Notes: generated from the sequence alone by a model not told the origin. A stretch of 64,000 bases of DNA from JBCBTD01 sp039818825 (GCA_039818825.1 JBCBTD010000001.1:62001-126000), one strand, 5' to 3'. Shown: positions 52,462-61,764, counted from the stretch's first letter. Numbers and translations are program-made.

Positions 52462-53805
52462 TCAGCGCGCCGCCGTTTCGTCCAGTGCCGCCTTCAGCCG
52501 AAGCTCGAGACCTGCGGGCGTGAGGCGGCCGAGGGCGGCTGCCAGCCGATAGACGGCGATGCGCGAGGTGAAATCCGCTTCCACCAGCTCGAGCCGCGCT
52601 TCGAACAGCTCGCTTTCGGCGTCGAGAACGTTGATCGCCGTCTCTTCACCGAGCGCACGGAGGCGCCGCCGCGCTTCGAACACTTCGGCGGCGATGGTCG
52701 CGGCATTCTCGAGCAGCCCGACCCGCTGTCGCGCGGTCTCGAGATCGACATAGGCACGTTCGACTTCCTCGCGCACCAGCCGGTCGACGTCACGGGTCCG
52801 GTTCTGGTTGGCAGCAAATCGCGCGGCTGCCTGGCCCGTCCGCGCTTCGCGGGCGAAGCCGTCGAACAGGGTCCAGCTGAACTCGATGTAGGCGCCGGCC
52901 TCACGGCGGTAACCGCTGATGCCGTCGACGTTCTCTTCGAGAATGCCCTCACCCAGAAGGTCGATCCGCGGGAAGTAGGAGGAGCGCGCGAGGGCACGGT
53001 CGCGGTCCGCCGCCGCGAGGTCCTCCCGGACGATGGCCAAGCGCAGGTTCTCGGCATCGGCGATGGCGAGTGCTGCGTCGAGGGTCTCGGGCAGCAGCTG
53101 CAGCGGCGCGATCGGTTCGACCATCTCGTCGACGTCGGGTAGCCGGCCGAACACCTGCGCGTAGTTGGCTTTGGAGCGGGCGAACTCGCCCTCCAGGGCA
53201 ACCCGCTCCTGGACGGCGTTCTGCAGCCGCGCCTTGGCGAACAGCACGTCGACGGCGATGCCACCACCGCGGCGGACCCTTTCGTCCTCGAGGTTCAGTT
53301 GACGCTTGATCGAGCCCTCCTGGGCAAAGGCGATCTCGACCAGGATCGCGTCGCGGATGACGGCATGATAGGCGGTTGCCCCCTCCAACAGCACGTCCTC
53401 GAGCGTCGCTTGACGCTCCAGCTCGGTACGGTCGAGGCCGATGGAAGCGATTTCGACCCGCTCGGCGCGGCCGTTGCCGTCGAACAGGCGCTGCCGCACG
53501 ATCGCTCGGCTGGAATACGAGCCGGTCGACAGTGAACCGACCTCGACCACACGGCGCGCGGGTGTATCGAAGTGGGCGTAGCCGCCTCGGCCGCTCACCG
53601 CCACCTCCGGCAGGTACAGACTCTTGGCCTCACGCACGCCTTCGTCGGCTTCACGCACACGGTCGGTCGCGGCGGCAAGGCGCGGATGGTTGACGACCAG
53701 GTCCGCAAGTTCGGTTTCCAGGCGGACCGGCATCGGTCCCTCCGCCAGTGCCGGCGCCGTGGCCAACAGGCACGACGCGGCAACCAGGAGGCCGAGTTGA
53801 CGCAC
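52462..53805 (-). CDS. TolC family outer-membrane efflux/secretion protein
   Basis: The 447-residue outer-membrane channel component starts with a Sec signal (MRQLGLLVAASCLLATAPALA, cleavage before EGP). The mature part consists of two repeats of long coiled-coil helices separated by short strands, as in TolC: ADLVVNHPRLAAATDRVREADEGVREAKSLYLPEV and later LRLAIVREDLAAADRDRALARSSYFPRIDL, with FARSKANYAQVFG and LTPAGLEL. It most resembles type I secretion (agglutination protein-like) channels. No membrane fusion or ABC partner is nearby. The start is GTG 53805. Confidence 0.9.
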   Translation of the reverse strand: MRQLGLLVAASCLLATAPALAEGPMPVRLETELADLVVNHPRLAAATDRVREADEGVREAKSLYLPEVAVSGRGGYAHFDTPARRVVEVGSLSTGSYSSRAIVRQRLFDGNGRAERVEIASIGLDRTELERQATLEDVLLEGATAYHAVIRDAILVEIAFAQEGSIKRQLNLEDERVRRGGGIAVDVLFAKARLQNAVQERVALEGEFARSKANYAQVFGRLPDVDEMVEPIAPLQLLPETLDAALAIADAENLRLAIVREDLAAADRDRALARSSYFPRIDLLGEGILEENVDGISGYRREAGAYIEFSWTLFDGFAREARTGQAAARFAANQNRTRDVDRLVREEVERAYVDLETARQRVGLLENAATIAAEVFEARRRLRALGEETAINVLDAESELFEARLELVEADFTSRIAVYRLAAALGRLTPAGLELRLKAALDETAAR

Positions 53806-54158
53806 GTTTGACAGAGCTGCCTCGCGAAAAAGCGCATGAACGGTTTCTTCAACCGCGCATAGTCAAACAGCCAAAATTTGACAACTATAGATTGATTTCG
53901 TGGTCGATCGCGATCCTAGGTCCAACGCCCCGACGTGACGCACCCGATGTGGCTGTGGCGCCGCGGCGCAGGCCGCCTCGACTCTGACGATCAACTCTCA
54001 TACTGCTCGAGGAAGAGGTCACAACTCACTGAAACAAAAGCTCCAAACGAACATGAGATGCAAGCAGCAGCGGTGGTACTAGGTGCCACGGCGCAGCCAT
54101 GCGTTGACCGGCGTGGCGACTTCTGATCGTTGCGCCTTTGGGTTCTGCGGAGGCGACG
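53806..54158. other. Divergent intergenic region with repeated TTTGAC motifs
   Basis: This 353-base AT-rich gap separates the TolC-type gene (minus) from the ABC receptor gene (plus). It holds TTTGACAG at 53807-53814, the inverted form gtcaaacag at 53862-53870 and TTTGACAA at 53877-53884. No gene is recognised. Confidence 0.55.
53856..53884 (-). promoter_or_regulatory. Candidate promoter of the TolC-family gene
   Basis: On the minus strand TTGTCA (53884-53879) and TATGCG (53861-53856) are separated by 17 bases, about 50 bases upstream of the GTG start. The -10 matches only the first three consensus bases, so the call is tentative. One TTTGAC repeat overlaps each element. Confidence 0.35.
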
Positions 54159-55700
54159 ATGACGGGACGGACGATCCCCCTCACCCTGATCACGACCGTG
54201 CTCGTCGTGGTGCCGCTGGCGTCAGCAGTCGCCATCGACTTTCGCTGGTCGAGCCAGGCAGAGCCGAGCACGCTCGATCCCCACGCCGCGGCGACGGCGC
54301 CGGTTCTTGGCTTCCTCAACAACGTCTACGAGGGCCTCGTCCGCCGGGCGCCGGACATGAGGCTGGAGCCCAGCCTCGCCGTCGCCTGGGAGCCCATAGG
54401 CGATCAGGGCTGGCGGTTCCGGCTCCGCGAGGGCGTGCGCTTCCAGGACGGTGCGACGTTCGACGCGGACGACGTGATCTTCTCCTACGAGCGGGCGTCG
54501 TCCGACGTGTCGGACGTCAAAGCCTGGTTCTCGACCATCGACCGGGTCGAGGCACCGGACTCGTTGACCGTGGAGTTCTACACGACCCAGCCCGACCCGC
54601 TGTTCCCGTCGGGTATCGCCAACTGGATGATCATGGATCGCGGCTGGACGGAAGCGATCGGGGCCGAGCTGCCGAGCCGCGACACCCAGAGTGCCGCGAC
54701 CTTCGAGGCCAACGGCACCGGGCCGTTCCGCGTCGTCACGCGGAACCCGGACGTCACGACGACCCTACAACGCTTCGACGGTTGGTGGGACACGCTGCCC
54801 GTACTGGAGACCGCCACATTCAAGCCGCTCGCCAGCGACGCGACCCGGGTCGCGGCGCTCCTCTCCGGCGAGGTCGATCTGATCGAGCCGGTGCCGCTGC
54901 AGGACGTGCCAAAGCTGGAACGGGCGGCCGACGTTTCGGTGATCACCGGTGTCGAGAGCCGGGTGATTTTCTTCGGCTTCGATCACCTGAACGACGGTCC
55001 GCTGACCGATCCGCTCGTGCGCGAGGCGATCTACCGCACGCTCGACGCCGACGCCATCGTCGCCACGATCATGCGTGGTCAGGCGCAAGCCGCTGGCCTC
55101 TTGATCGGCCCGGGCGTCCAGGGCTACCGGCCGGACGACGACCAGCGCCTACCCACGGACCGCGACGCTGCGCGCGGCCTCCTCGCCGAAGCCGGCCACG
55201 GTGACGGTTTCCCCCTTCGCTTGCGCTGCCCCAACGACCGCTACGTCAACGACGAGGCGATCTGCACGGCTGCGATCGGCATGCTCCGCCAGATCGGCAT
55301 CGACGCGAGCCTCGATGCCGTGCCGGTCAGCGTTTATTGGGACGAGCTCAGGGCCGGCCGCTTCGACATGTACCTGTTGGGCTGGTCGCCCGGCACGTTC
55401 GACGCCGAGCACCCGATCCGGTTCCTCTTGCACAGCCCCGACCCGGAGCGCCGTCTCGGCAGTTGGAACTTCGGCGGCTTCACCGACGCCGACATCGATG
55501 CGCTGTTGCCCCGGATCCAGCGCGAGATCGACCCGGTCGCGCGCCAGGCGATGCTGGACGAGGTCCACGCGAGGATGCGGGAACGGGTCGCCTACGTGCC
55601 GATGCACGTCCAACCGCTGGTATGGGCCGTGCGCGCTCCGTTCACCGCCGTTCAACGCCCGGACAACTTCCTGATCCTGCGCTGGATCGGCGTCCGCTGA
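54159..55700 (+). CDS. ABC transporter substrate-binding protein, family 5 (peptide/nickel type)
   Basis: The 513-residue periplasmic receptor starts with a Sec signal (MTGRTIPLTLITTVLVVVPL, cleavage after ASA or VA). It has the SBP family 5 layout: FRWSSQAEPSTLDPHAAATAPVLGFLNNVYEGLVRR, then WRFRLREGVRFQDGATFDADDVIFSYER, and PLVREAIYRTLDADAIV, ending YVPMHVQPLVWAVR. No permease or ATPase genes adjoin it, so it is an orphan receptor. GCGGAGGCG precedes ATG 54159. The ligand (peptide, opine or other) cannot be predicted. Confidence 0.92.
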   Translation: MTGRTIPLTLITTVLVVVPLASAVAIDFRWSSQAEPSTLDPHAAATAPVLGFLNNVYEGLVRRAPDMRLEPSLAVAWEPIGDQGWRFRLREGVRFQDGATFDADDVIFSYERASSDVSDVKAWFSTIDRVEAPDSLTVEFYTTQPDPLFPSGIANWMIMDRGWTEAIGAELPSRDTQSAATFEANGTGPFRVVTRNPDVTTTLQRFDGWWDTLPVLETATFKPLASDATRVAALLSGEVDLIEPVPLQDVPKLERAADVSVITGVESRVIFFGFDHLNDGPLTDPLVREAIYRTLDADAIVATIMRGQAQAAGLLIGPGVQGYRPDDDQRLPTDRDAARGLLAEAGHGDGFPLRLRCPNDRYVNDEAICTAAIGMLRQIGIDASLDAVPVSVYWDELRAGRFDMYLLGWSPGTFDAEHPIRFLLHSPDPERRLGSWNFGGFTDADIDALLPRIQREIDPVARQAMLDEVHARMRERVAYVPMHVQPLVWAVRAPFTAVQRPDNFLILRWIGVR

Positions 55701-55806
55701 CCCGGTTGGGTTGGAGCATCGTCCACCTCGGTGGACGCGCCGCCCCACCCGGCCGCCCATGGCATCATCCTGTTGGGTGGCCGGGTGGATGACTCGGTCG
55801 CCAAGC

Positions 55807-56277
55807 TCAAGGCGTGAACGGACGGAGCCGAGGCGGTCCCCAGGGATCGGGCGTTGCGGCCGCGTCTACGGCGAGGGTCGCTGCTTCGGCCGCCTCCGCA
55901 GCGAGTTCGGCCTGCTGCAGGCAGTCTAGAACCCAGACGTCGTAGACCGCATGATCGAGCGCGGAGACCGCCGGGCTGGAGGCGAACATCCAGCCCGAGA
56001 ACACGCGGTTGATGGCCTCGCCCGGCGGCCGATCGTCGATCACCAGGAATGCGGCACTCTCCGGTGGCTCGGTCGGCGGTGCTTCGAAACAAGCGGAGAC
56101 GGTAACCTCCAAGGTGCCGAACTGCCACGTCTCGCCGACCTCGGCATCGTAGGTCGTGACCCGCGCAGTGACCTTGTCGACGGCACGCAGCCGAACGACC
56201 TCGCGCGGCAGGTCCGCCGCCGCCTGTGCGAGCGCCGGCATCAGGACCAAGCCAGCTGCCAGCAGGACCGGAACCAT
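55807..56277 (-). CDS. DUF2155 domain-containing secreted protein
   Basis: A 156-residue exported protein: signal MVPVLLAAGLVLMPALAQA, then the DUF2155 domain (VVRLRAVDKVTARVTTYDAE, FGTLEVTVSACFEAPPTEPPES, FLVIDDRPPGEAINRVFSGWMFASSPAVSALDHAVYDVWVLDC). Two Cys (in VSACF and VLDC) could form a disulfide. The family is unstudied; it commonly lies beside mlaD in Alphaproteobacteria. ATG 56277 is 9 bases after GGGAGG, which also overlaps the mlaD end; TTG 56286 is rejected for that reason. Confidence 0.88.
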   Translation of the reverse strand: MVPVLLAAGLVLMPALAQAAADLPREVVRLRAVDKVTARVTTYDAEVGETWQFGTLEVTVSACFEAPPTEPPESAAFLVIDDRPPGEAINRVFSGWMFASSPAVSALDHAVYDVWVLDCLQQAELAAEAAEAATLAVDAAATPDPWGPPRLRPFTP

Positions 56278-56282
56278 GGTGC

Positions 56283-56732
56283 TCAACCTCCCTCCGAGCC
56301 CGAGAACACGAAACGGCCGACCAGATCTTCGAGATTGATCGACGACTGCGTGAAGCTGATCTGGTCGCCCGGTTGCAGCGCCACGTCATCACCGCCCGGC
56401 GCCAGAGCCACGTAGCGGCCGCCCAGCAAGCTCTCGCTGACGATCGCCGCCGAGCTGTCAGCCGGCAGCGACAGGTCCGGGCGCACGCTCAGTACGAGTT
56501 CTGCCCGGAAGGTCGTGGGATCGAGCGATTGGCCGACGACCTCACCGACCTTGATACCGCTGATGCGCACGTCCGAACCGACGTTGATGCCGTCGATGCG
56601 GTCGAATCGGGCGTTGAGCGTGTAGCCACCGGGATCGCCAGCGTCGCTGGTCCCGTAGGCGTATACGACGAAGCCGCAGGCAACCAGCAGCACGATCGCG
56701 CCGAGCAGGGTTTCGATGACGCTGCGTGACAT
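56283..56732 (-). CDS. mlaD: MlaD-like lipid-transport protein (MCE domain)
   Basis: MlaD forms the periplasmic MCE ring of the Mla phospholipid transport system. The 149-residue protein has one N-terminal membrane anchor (IETLLGAIVLLVACGFVVYA) and one MCE domain: GGYTLNARFDRIDGINVGSDVRISGIKVG, LVLSVRPDLSLPADSSAAIVSESLLGGRYVAL, and GDQISFTQSSINLEDLVGRF. Length and order match alphaproteobacterial MlaD; mlaE and mlaF are outside this window. It lies upstream of DUF2155 in the same minus-strand run. Confidence 0.92.
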   Translation of the reverse strand: MSRSVIETLLGAIVLLVACGFVVYAYGTSDAGDPGGYTLNARFDRIDGINVGSDVRISGIKVGEVVGQSLDPTTFRAELVLSVRPDLSLPADSSAAIVSESLLGGRYVALAPGGDDVALQPGDQISFTQSSINLEDLVGRFVFSGSEGG

Positions 56733-56779
56733 GGGGTCCTCGACGTTGAAGCGGACGGAGCCGAAGCGCGGGTCTTAGC

Positions 56780-57700
56780 TCAAGCGGGTTCGAGGTCCAA
56801 CAGCGCACGGGCGAACGCCGATGCCTCGAATGGCCGAAGATCGTCGATACCCTCGCCCACGCCGACCGCGTGGACCGGCAAACCAAACGCATCGGCAAGG
56901 GCCACGACCACGCCGCCGCGCGCCGATCCGTCCAGCTTGGTGATGACCAGACCGGTCAGGTCGATCGCCTCCTTGAACAGTTCGACCTGGCGGTGGGCAT
57001 TCTGGCCAGTCGTCGCGTCGAGGACGAGCACGCGAGCGTGCGGCGCGGTCGGGTCCTGCTTCTGCAGCACCCGGACGACCTTGCGCAGCTCGTCCATCAA
57101 GGCGCCCTTGTTGTGCAACCGACCGGCGGTGTCGATCAGCAGCACGTCGAGCCCCAAGCGCTTCGCCTCGCTGAACGCATCGAAAGCGAGGCCAGCCGGA
57201 TCGGCGCCTGCAGCACCCTTGAAAACCGGTGCGCCCGCCCGTTCGCCCCAGACGTCGAGCTGCTCCACAGCGGCGGCACGGAAGGTATCGCCGGCAGCTA
57301 GACCGACGCGCTTGCCGTCCCTGGTCAGGGAAGCCGCCAGCTTGCCGATGGTCGTCGTCTTGCCGGTGCCGTTCACCCCGGCGACCAGCACGACGAACGG
57401 CGTCGCACCGTCGGTGACCAACGGCTGCGCCACCGGCGCCAAGGTCTCAGCCACGTAGGCGGCCAGCGCTTCCTTGACCTCGACGTCCGTCACTTCGCGG
57501 CCGAACCGGTCCTTGGCGAGCCGCCCCGTCAAGCTCATCGCCGCCTCGACGCCAAGGTCGGCGGCGATCAGCGCTTCCTCCAACTCTTCCAAGGCCTCGG
57601 CGTCGAGCTTCTTGCGGGTGAAGATCGCCGTGACGTTCTGGGTCAACGCCTGGGACGAACGCTGCAGGCCGCCTTTGAGCTTCTGCCACCACGACGCCAT
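56780..57700 (-). CDS. ftsY: Signal recognition particle receptor FtsY
   Basis: FtsY is the membrane-associated GTPase that receives ribosome-SRP complexes. The 306-residue protein comprises the N-domain helical bundle (residues about 1-90; KLDAEALEELEEALIAADLGVEAAM) and the GTPase domain: G1 GVNGTGKTTT at 108-117, DTFRAAAVEQL, the G3 DTAGRL, and G4 TKLDGSARGG. The acidic A-domain of E. coli FtsY is absent, as often in Alphaproteobacteria. Its start overlaps the mtaB stop (ATGA). The partner ffh starts about 5 kb away. Confidence 0.97.
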   Translation of the reverse strand: MASWWQKLKGGLQRSSQALTQNVTAIFTRKKLDAEALEELEEALIAADLGVEAAMSLTGRLAKDRFGREVTDVEVKEALAAYVAETLAPVAQPLVTDGATPFVVLVAGVNGTGKTTTIGKLAASLTRDGKRVGLAAGDTFRAAAVEQLDVWGERAGAPVFKGAAGADPAGLAFDAFSEAKRLGLDVLLIDTAGRLHNKGALMDELRKVVRVLQKQDPTAPHARVLVLDATTGQNAHRQVELFKEAIDLTGLVITKLDGSARGGVVVALADAFGLPVHAVGVGEGIDDLRPFEASAFARALLDLEPA

Positions 57701-58950
57701 CAGGCAGCGACCCGACCATGAAGGAACCCATCGGCCAAGCGTTCGGCGCGGGCGCGCACCACGTTGCCGGCAACGGCGTCGCCCTCGACGACGATGGGTG
57801 CGAACTCCGGTGTGTGGCCGCGGCCGTGCCGCTCCAGCAGCACGTCGTGGGCGCCGCCGACCAGGCGCTGGAGCAGCCGATCGAGCGCCGCCGCCCCAGC
57901 GGCCCGCAGTCGCTCGGCACGCGCCTTGCCGACCGCCTTCGGCACCGGCGGCATCCGCGCCGCCGGGGTCCCTGGCCGCGGCGAATAGGGAAACACGTGC
58001 AGAAAGCTCAGCCCGGCCTCGTCGACCAGGCGAAGCGTGTCGGCGAACTGTTCGTCGGTCTCGGTCGGGAAGCCCGCGATCAAGTCGGCACCGAAGGCAA
58101 TGCCTGGCCGCTCGGCTCGCAGCCGCTCCGTCAACCGGATCACGTCGTCTCGGCCGTGCCGACGCTTCATCCGCTTGAGCACGAGGTCGCTACCGGCCTG
58201 AACGCTCAGGTGCAGGTGCGGCATGACGCGGGGCTCGGTGGCCAAGAGCGCGAACAGCTCGGGATCGACCTCGGCCGGATCGATCGACGAGAGCCGCAGC
58301 CGCTCGAGCTCCGGAACCAAAGCGAGCAGCCGCTTGATCATCGACCCTAGGCTCGGCGCACCGGGCAGGTCGCGCCCGTAGGACGTGAGATCGACCCCGG
58401 TCAGCACCACCTCGCGGTAGCCGGCCGCGAGCAGCGTCTCGACCTGGCTGCGCACACCGCCCAGCGGTACCGACCGGCTGTTTCCACGGCCGAGCGGAAT
58501 GATGCAGAAGGTGCAGCGGTGGTCGCAGCCCTGCTGGATCTGGACGAACGCCCGGCTGCGGCCGTCGAAGCCGTCGACCAGCTGCGGCGCAGTCTCGCGC
58601 ACGGCCATGATGTCCGCCACTTGAACCAACGGCGCATCGGGCGATGCCAGCCCCCGCCACGTAGCTGGCGAGAGCTTCTCTTCGTTGCCGAGGACGTGGT
58701 CGACCTCGTCCATGCCGGCGTAGCGCGCCGGATCGATCTGCGCGCTGCAGCCGGTCACGACCACGCGCCGCTCCGGCCGTTCGCGCTTGGCGCGGCGGAT
58801 CGCCTGGCGTGCCTGGCGCTCGGCCTCGGCCGTCACCGCACAGGTGTGGACGATCACCACCTCACCGAGCGCAGCCGCGGCGGCGTGACGGCGCATCACC
58901 TCGCTCTCGAAGCTGTTCAGCCTGCAGCCGAAGGTGATGACGTCAGTCAT
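57700..58950 (-). CDS. mtaB: tRNA (t6A37) methylthiotransferase MtaB
   Basis: A radical-SAM enzyme converting t6A37 to ms2t6A37. The 416-residue protein has the N-terminal UPF0004 domain with Cys9 (FGCRLN), Cys37 (HTCAVT) and Cys68 (VTGCSAQ) for the auxiliary cluster, and the radical-SAM CxxxCxxC at Cys142, Cys146 and Cys149 (GCDHRCTFC). A short TRAM-like C-terminus follows (VGGAHDVLLERHGRGHTPEFAPIVVEGD). ATG 58950 gives the family N-terminus directly before TFGCRLN and overlaps the end of dapF by 8 bases. Complements the tsaD product made elsewhere in this window. Confidence 0.95.
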   Translation of the reverse strand: MTDVITFGCRLNSFESEVMRRHAAAAALGEVVIVHTCAVTAEAERQARQAIRRAKRERPERRVVVTGCSAQIDPARYAGMDEVDHVLGNEEKLSPATWRGLASPDAPLVQVADIMAVRETAPQLVDGFDGRSRAFVQIQQGCDHRCTFCIIPLGRGNSRSVPLGGVRSQVETLLAAGYREVVLTGVDLTSYGRDLPGAPSLGSMIKRLLALVPELERLRLSSIDPAEVDPELFALLATEPRVMPHLHLSVQAGSDLVLKRMKRRHGRDDVIRLTERLRAERPGIAFGADLIAGFPTETDEQFADTLRLVDEAGLSFLHVFPYSPRPGTPAARMPPVPKAVGKARAERLRAAGAAALDRLLQRLVGGAHDVLLERHGRGHTPEFAPIVVEGDAVAGNVVRARAERLADGFLHGRVAA

Positions 58951-59767
58951 GGTCGGATCGAAACTCATCGAGCTCGAGGGTGCCCTGGAACACGTGCGCG
59001 GTCGGCCCGCGCATCGTCACGTGGCCATCCTCGCGCCATGTGATGGCCAGGGCGCCGCCGTCAAGGCGGACGGTGGCGGTCCGCTCGGCGAAGCCGCGGC
59101 GAACGGCGCCCACCAGTGCGGCACACGCCCCGGACCCACAGGCCTGTGTCTCGCCGGCCCCACGCTCCCACATCCGAAGGCGCAGCTCGGTTGGCGTGTG
59201 AACGGTCAGAAAGCCGACGTTCACACCTTCGGGAAAGGCCGGATGGCGTTCGATCGGCGCGCCCAAACCGGGCACGTCCACCATGTCGGCATCGATGACG
59301 AAGAACGTCGCGTGGGGATTGCCGACGTTGCAGCAGGCAGGACCGCTGAGCGGCCCGAAGCCGAACTCGACGCGGGCCGTATCCTCTGCCGGCTCGGCCA
59401 GCGGTATCTCGTCCCAGCCGATCCGCACCGGACCCATGTCGACCTCGATCTGGTCACCGACCCGCACGGCCGGCAAGAGCCCGGCGACCGTCTCGACCAC
59501 GACCTCGCCGCCGAGCAGGCGTGCGACGCAGCGGGTGGCGTTGCCGCAAGCCTGGGCCTCGCCCCCGTCGGGGTTGAAGATGCGCATGAAGACGTCGCCC
59601 TTCCGGGCCGGCTCCATGACGATGAGCTGGTCGAAGCCGACCCCGCGCCGACGATCGCCGAGTGCCCGGATCTGCGCACCATTCAGCGTACGACCGCCGT
59701 CCCGATGGTCGAGCACCACGAAGTCGTTGCCGAGCCCGTGCATCTTGTGAAAAGCGATCGTCGCCAT
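58943..59767 (-). CDS. dapF: Diaminopimelate epimerase
   Basis: DapF converts LL- to meso-diaminopimelate for lysine and peptidoglycan synthesis. The 274-residue cofactor-independent epimerase has the two active-site cysteines Cys74 (AQACGNATRC) and Cys210 (ETQACGSGACA), and the motif KMHGLGNDFVVLD at the N-terminus and VGNPHATFFV mid-protein. ATG 59767 is chosen; the upstream in-frame extension is rejected. It heads the minus-strand operon dapF-mtaB-ftsY. Confidence 0.97.
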   Translation of the reverse strand: MATIAFHKMHGLGNDFVVLDHRDGGRTLNGAQIRALGDRRRGVGFDQLIVMEPARKGDVFMRIFNPDGGEAQACGNATRCVARLLGGEVVVETVAGLLPAVRVGDQIEVDMGPVRIGWDEIPLAEPAEDTARVEFGFGPLSGPACCNVGNPHATFFVIDADMVDVPGLGAPIERHPAFPEGVNVGFLTVHTPTELRLRMWERGAGETQACGSGACAALVGAVRRGFAERTATVRLDGGALAITWREDGHVTMRGPTAHVFQGTLELDEFRSDHD

Positions 59768-60159
59768 GGCGCGCACTAGGCTCGAGGCGCCGCAAAACGC
59801 AAGACCGCGGTGGCCGCCGGGTGAGTAGCCCGCCGCGCGGCTTCGTGCCGACGAAGCATCGATCCGCGCGGGCGGCACATCGGTTCCGGGCGGCAGGTGG
59901 TCGGACGGCCGCGCGTGATGACGCCCGCAGCTCGCCGAGTAGCGGCCCAACGGCAGTTGCGTACGTCTCCCCGTTGTCCGTTGCGAGGAACGCCTTCGGG
60001 TGGGCTTGGCACTTGCCGCCGACATCCCTCATGCATCCGAAACGGTCAAGCCTTGCGGCGTCGCGGCCGATGGACCATCACCGGGCGCGTCGGCATGGTT
60101 CGACGCATGGCGGGCGGGAACGATCGGTGTCGAATCGAGGTCGCCGGGCACAGTCGACG
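59768..60159. other. 392-base divergent intergenic region
   Basis: The stretch lies between dapF (minus) and a transglycosylase gene (plus). I found no open frame with family features and no recognisable structured RNA; it presumably holds two promoters, but none could be pinned down by eye. Confidence 0.5.
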
Positions 60160-60738
60160 ATGAAGTTCCGATCACTGCTCTTGCTTTTGGTCGCCACGCA
60201 CGTCTGCGGCGCGACCGCCGTCCGCGCCGAGGCCGCGGCCGAACCGGCGGCCGAGCTTTGCCTGCAGGCGATCGCCGCCGAGGAACCGCGCCACGCATGG
60301 CTCCCCGAGGGCCTCATGCGGGCGATGGCACTGGTCGAAAGCGGCCATGTCGAGCCGGGCGGCGCACGCGCCGTGCCCTGGCCCTGGACCATCAACTCGC
60401 CCGCTGGATCGTTCTATCTGTCGTCGCGCGCCGAGGCCGTCGCCAAGGTGGAAGAGCTGCAGGCGCAGGGCGTCAGCAACATCGACGTCGGCTGCATGCA
60501 GGTGAGCCTGCTGTACCATCCTCGCGCCTTCGAGAGCCTGGATCAGGCGTTCGACCCGGCCACCAACGTCGCCTACGCCGCCGGATTTCTGTCGGCGCTG
60601 AAAGCCGAGGGCGCATCCGTCTTCGGCGCCGTCGGCCGCTATCACAGCCGCACGCCGGTCCTCGGTGTGATGTATGCCCGCAAGGTCTTCGCCCGCTGGG
60701 GATATGGCGGCCGCCTCGGCCGAGGGGGCGCCGGCTGA
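60160..60738 (+). CDS. Lytic transglycosylase, SLT-domain protein
   Basis: A 192-residue exported muramidase-like enzyme. A Sec signal (MKFRSLLLLLVATHVCGATA) is followed by a goose-type lysozyme/SLT fold: LPEGLMRAMALVESGH with the catalytic Glu60, then WPWTINSPAGSFYLSSRAEA, GVSNIDVGCMQVSLLYHP and ATNVAYAAGFLSALK, ending YARKVFARW. The NIDVGCMQVS segment is typical of the short alphaproteobacterial family related to type III/IV secretion-associated transglycosylases. ATG 60160 chosen. Divergent from dapF. Confidence 0.88.
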   Translation: MKFRSLLLLLVATHVCGATAVRAEAAAEPAAELCLQAIAAEEPRHAWLPEGLMRAMALVESGHVEPGGARAVPWPWTINSPAGSFYLSSRAEAVAKVEELQAQGVSNIDVGCMQVSLLYHPRAFESLDQAFDPATNVAYAAGFLSALKAEGASVFGAVGRYHSRTPVLGVMYARKVFARWGYGGRLGRGGAG

Positions 60739-60936
60739 CCGTCGACGGCAGAGCGGAAATGCGCCTCTGCCACCGGCCGGGGTCAGCATCGAAGCCGCAT
60801 TCCCCGCCGGCGGCCCAGAAACAGACCGGGAACTGACCAAGTGAGGCAACACTGCCACGCTTCGAACTCGGCAAGAGCAGACATTCCTTGCCGCACGTTC
60901 GGGAGATCTTCCAAATCTCGATCGCCCGAAGAACGT

Positions 60937-61764
60937 TCAAAGATCGATCAGTGAGCTGTTTTCCGCCATGGCGGCCGCCTGTCGAAGGGCGGTCTCGGGG
61001 ACGTGAGGGTGAGAGAAAATCCAGAATTGGTCGCGTTTGATCGCGTCGATCACGATCTTGGCAGACTCGTTCGGGTCCATGCCGTCTGCGACAATTTGTT
61101 CGACCATACTCTTGAATACTCGAGTCGCTTCGGACTCCGAATGCTCGGCACGCACCGCGGACGGCTCGTTGCGAGCACTATCAATGATATTGGTTTTTAT
61201 GGCACCGGGACAAAACACGGACGCATTCACTGGTGAGCCACTTACTCGCAGGTCGCGCGCCAAGCTCTGCATCAAGCCCACTACGCCGAACTTCGAAACG
61301 TTGTAGGCAGCGAGAAAACTCGTTCCATAGAGCCCAGACTCAGAAGCAACAGAACAAATGTGACCGACGCCCTGCTTTTCCATAATCGGTAAGAAAACGT
61401 GCACACCATGAATCGGTCCCCACAGGTTGACTGAGAGCACCCATCGCCAATCTTCCATGGAGGTCTCGGGCACAGTGCCAAAAGGACCAACACCAGCGAC
61501 GTTACACAGTACATGTATCTGCCCAAAGCGCTCGAGTGCTTTCTCCGCGATCTGCTGCACGTCGCCAAGCTGAGATACATCTGCCGTGACACAAATACAC
61601 TCTGCACCAAGATCAGAAACTAGTTTGGCCGTGCCTCTTAGATTATTCTCGTTGTGGCCCGCCAAAACCAACTTCATTCCGGAGTTGGCCAGGCCGACTG
61701 CGAGACCTTGACCGATGCCGCTGCCGGCACCGGTTACGATAGCAACTCTGCCCGCTAGATCCAT
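60937..61764 (-). CDS. SDR family NAD(P)-dependent oxidoreductase
   Basis: A 275-residue classical short-chain dehydrogenase: nucleotide-binding TGAGSGIG at residues 11-18, CNVAGVG near 88, catalytic Ser141, Tyr154 and Lys158 (AAYNVSKFG). The ending, NESAKIVIDAIKRDQFWIFSHPH, is seen in SDRs of unknown substrate. Base composition is unlike its neighbours: two 60-base rows I counted are each 31/60 G+C, whereas surrounding genes are around two-thirds. This, with isolation between unrelated genes, suggests recent acquisition. ATG 61764 follows GAGGAGTTGTC. Confidence 0.9.
   Translation of the reverse strand: MDLAGRVAIVTGAGSGIGQGLAVGLANSGMKLVLAGHNENNLRGTAKLVSDLGAECICVTADVSQLGDVQQIAEKALERFGQIHVLCNVAGVGPFGTVPETSMEDWRWVLSVNLWGPIHGVHVFLPIMEKQGVGHICSVASESGLYGTSFLAAYNVSKFGVVGLMQSLARDLRVSGSPVNASVFCPGAIKTNIIDSARNEPSAVRAEHSESEATRVFKSMVEQIVADGMDPNESAKIVIDAIKRDQFWIFSHPHVPETALRQAAAMAENSSLIDL

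Noticed and set aside
59768..60159. Possible structured RNA (4.5S, RNase P or similar) upstream of dapF
   Set aside because: I looked for conserved cores such as GGAAGCAG and found none.
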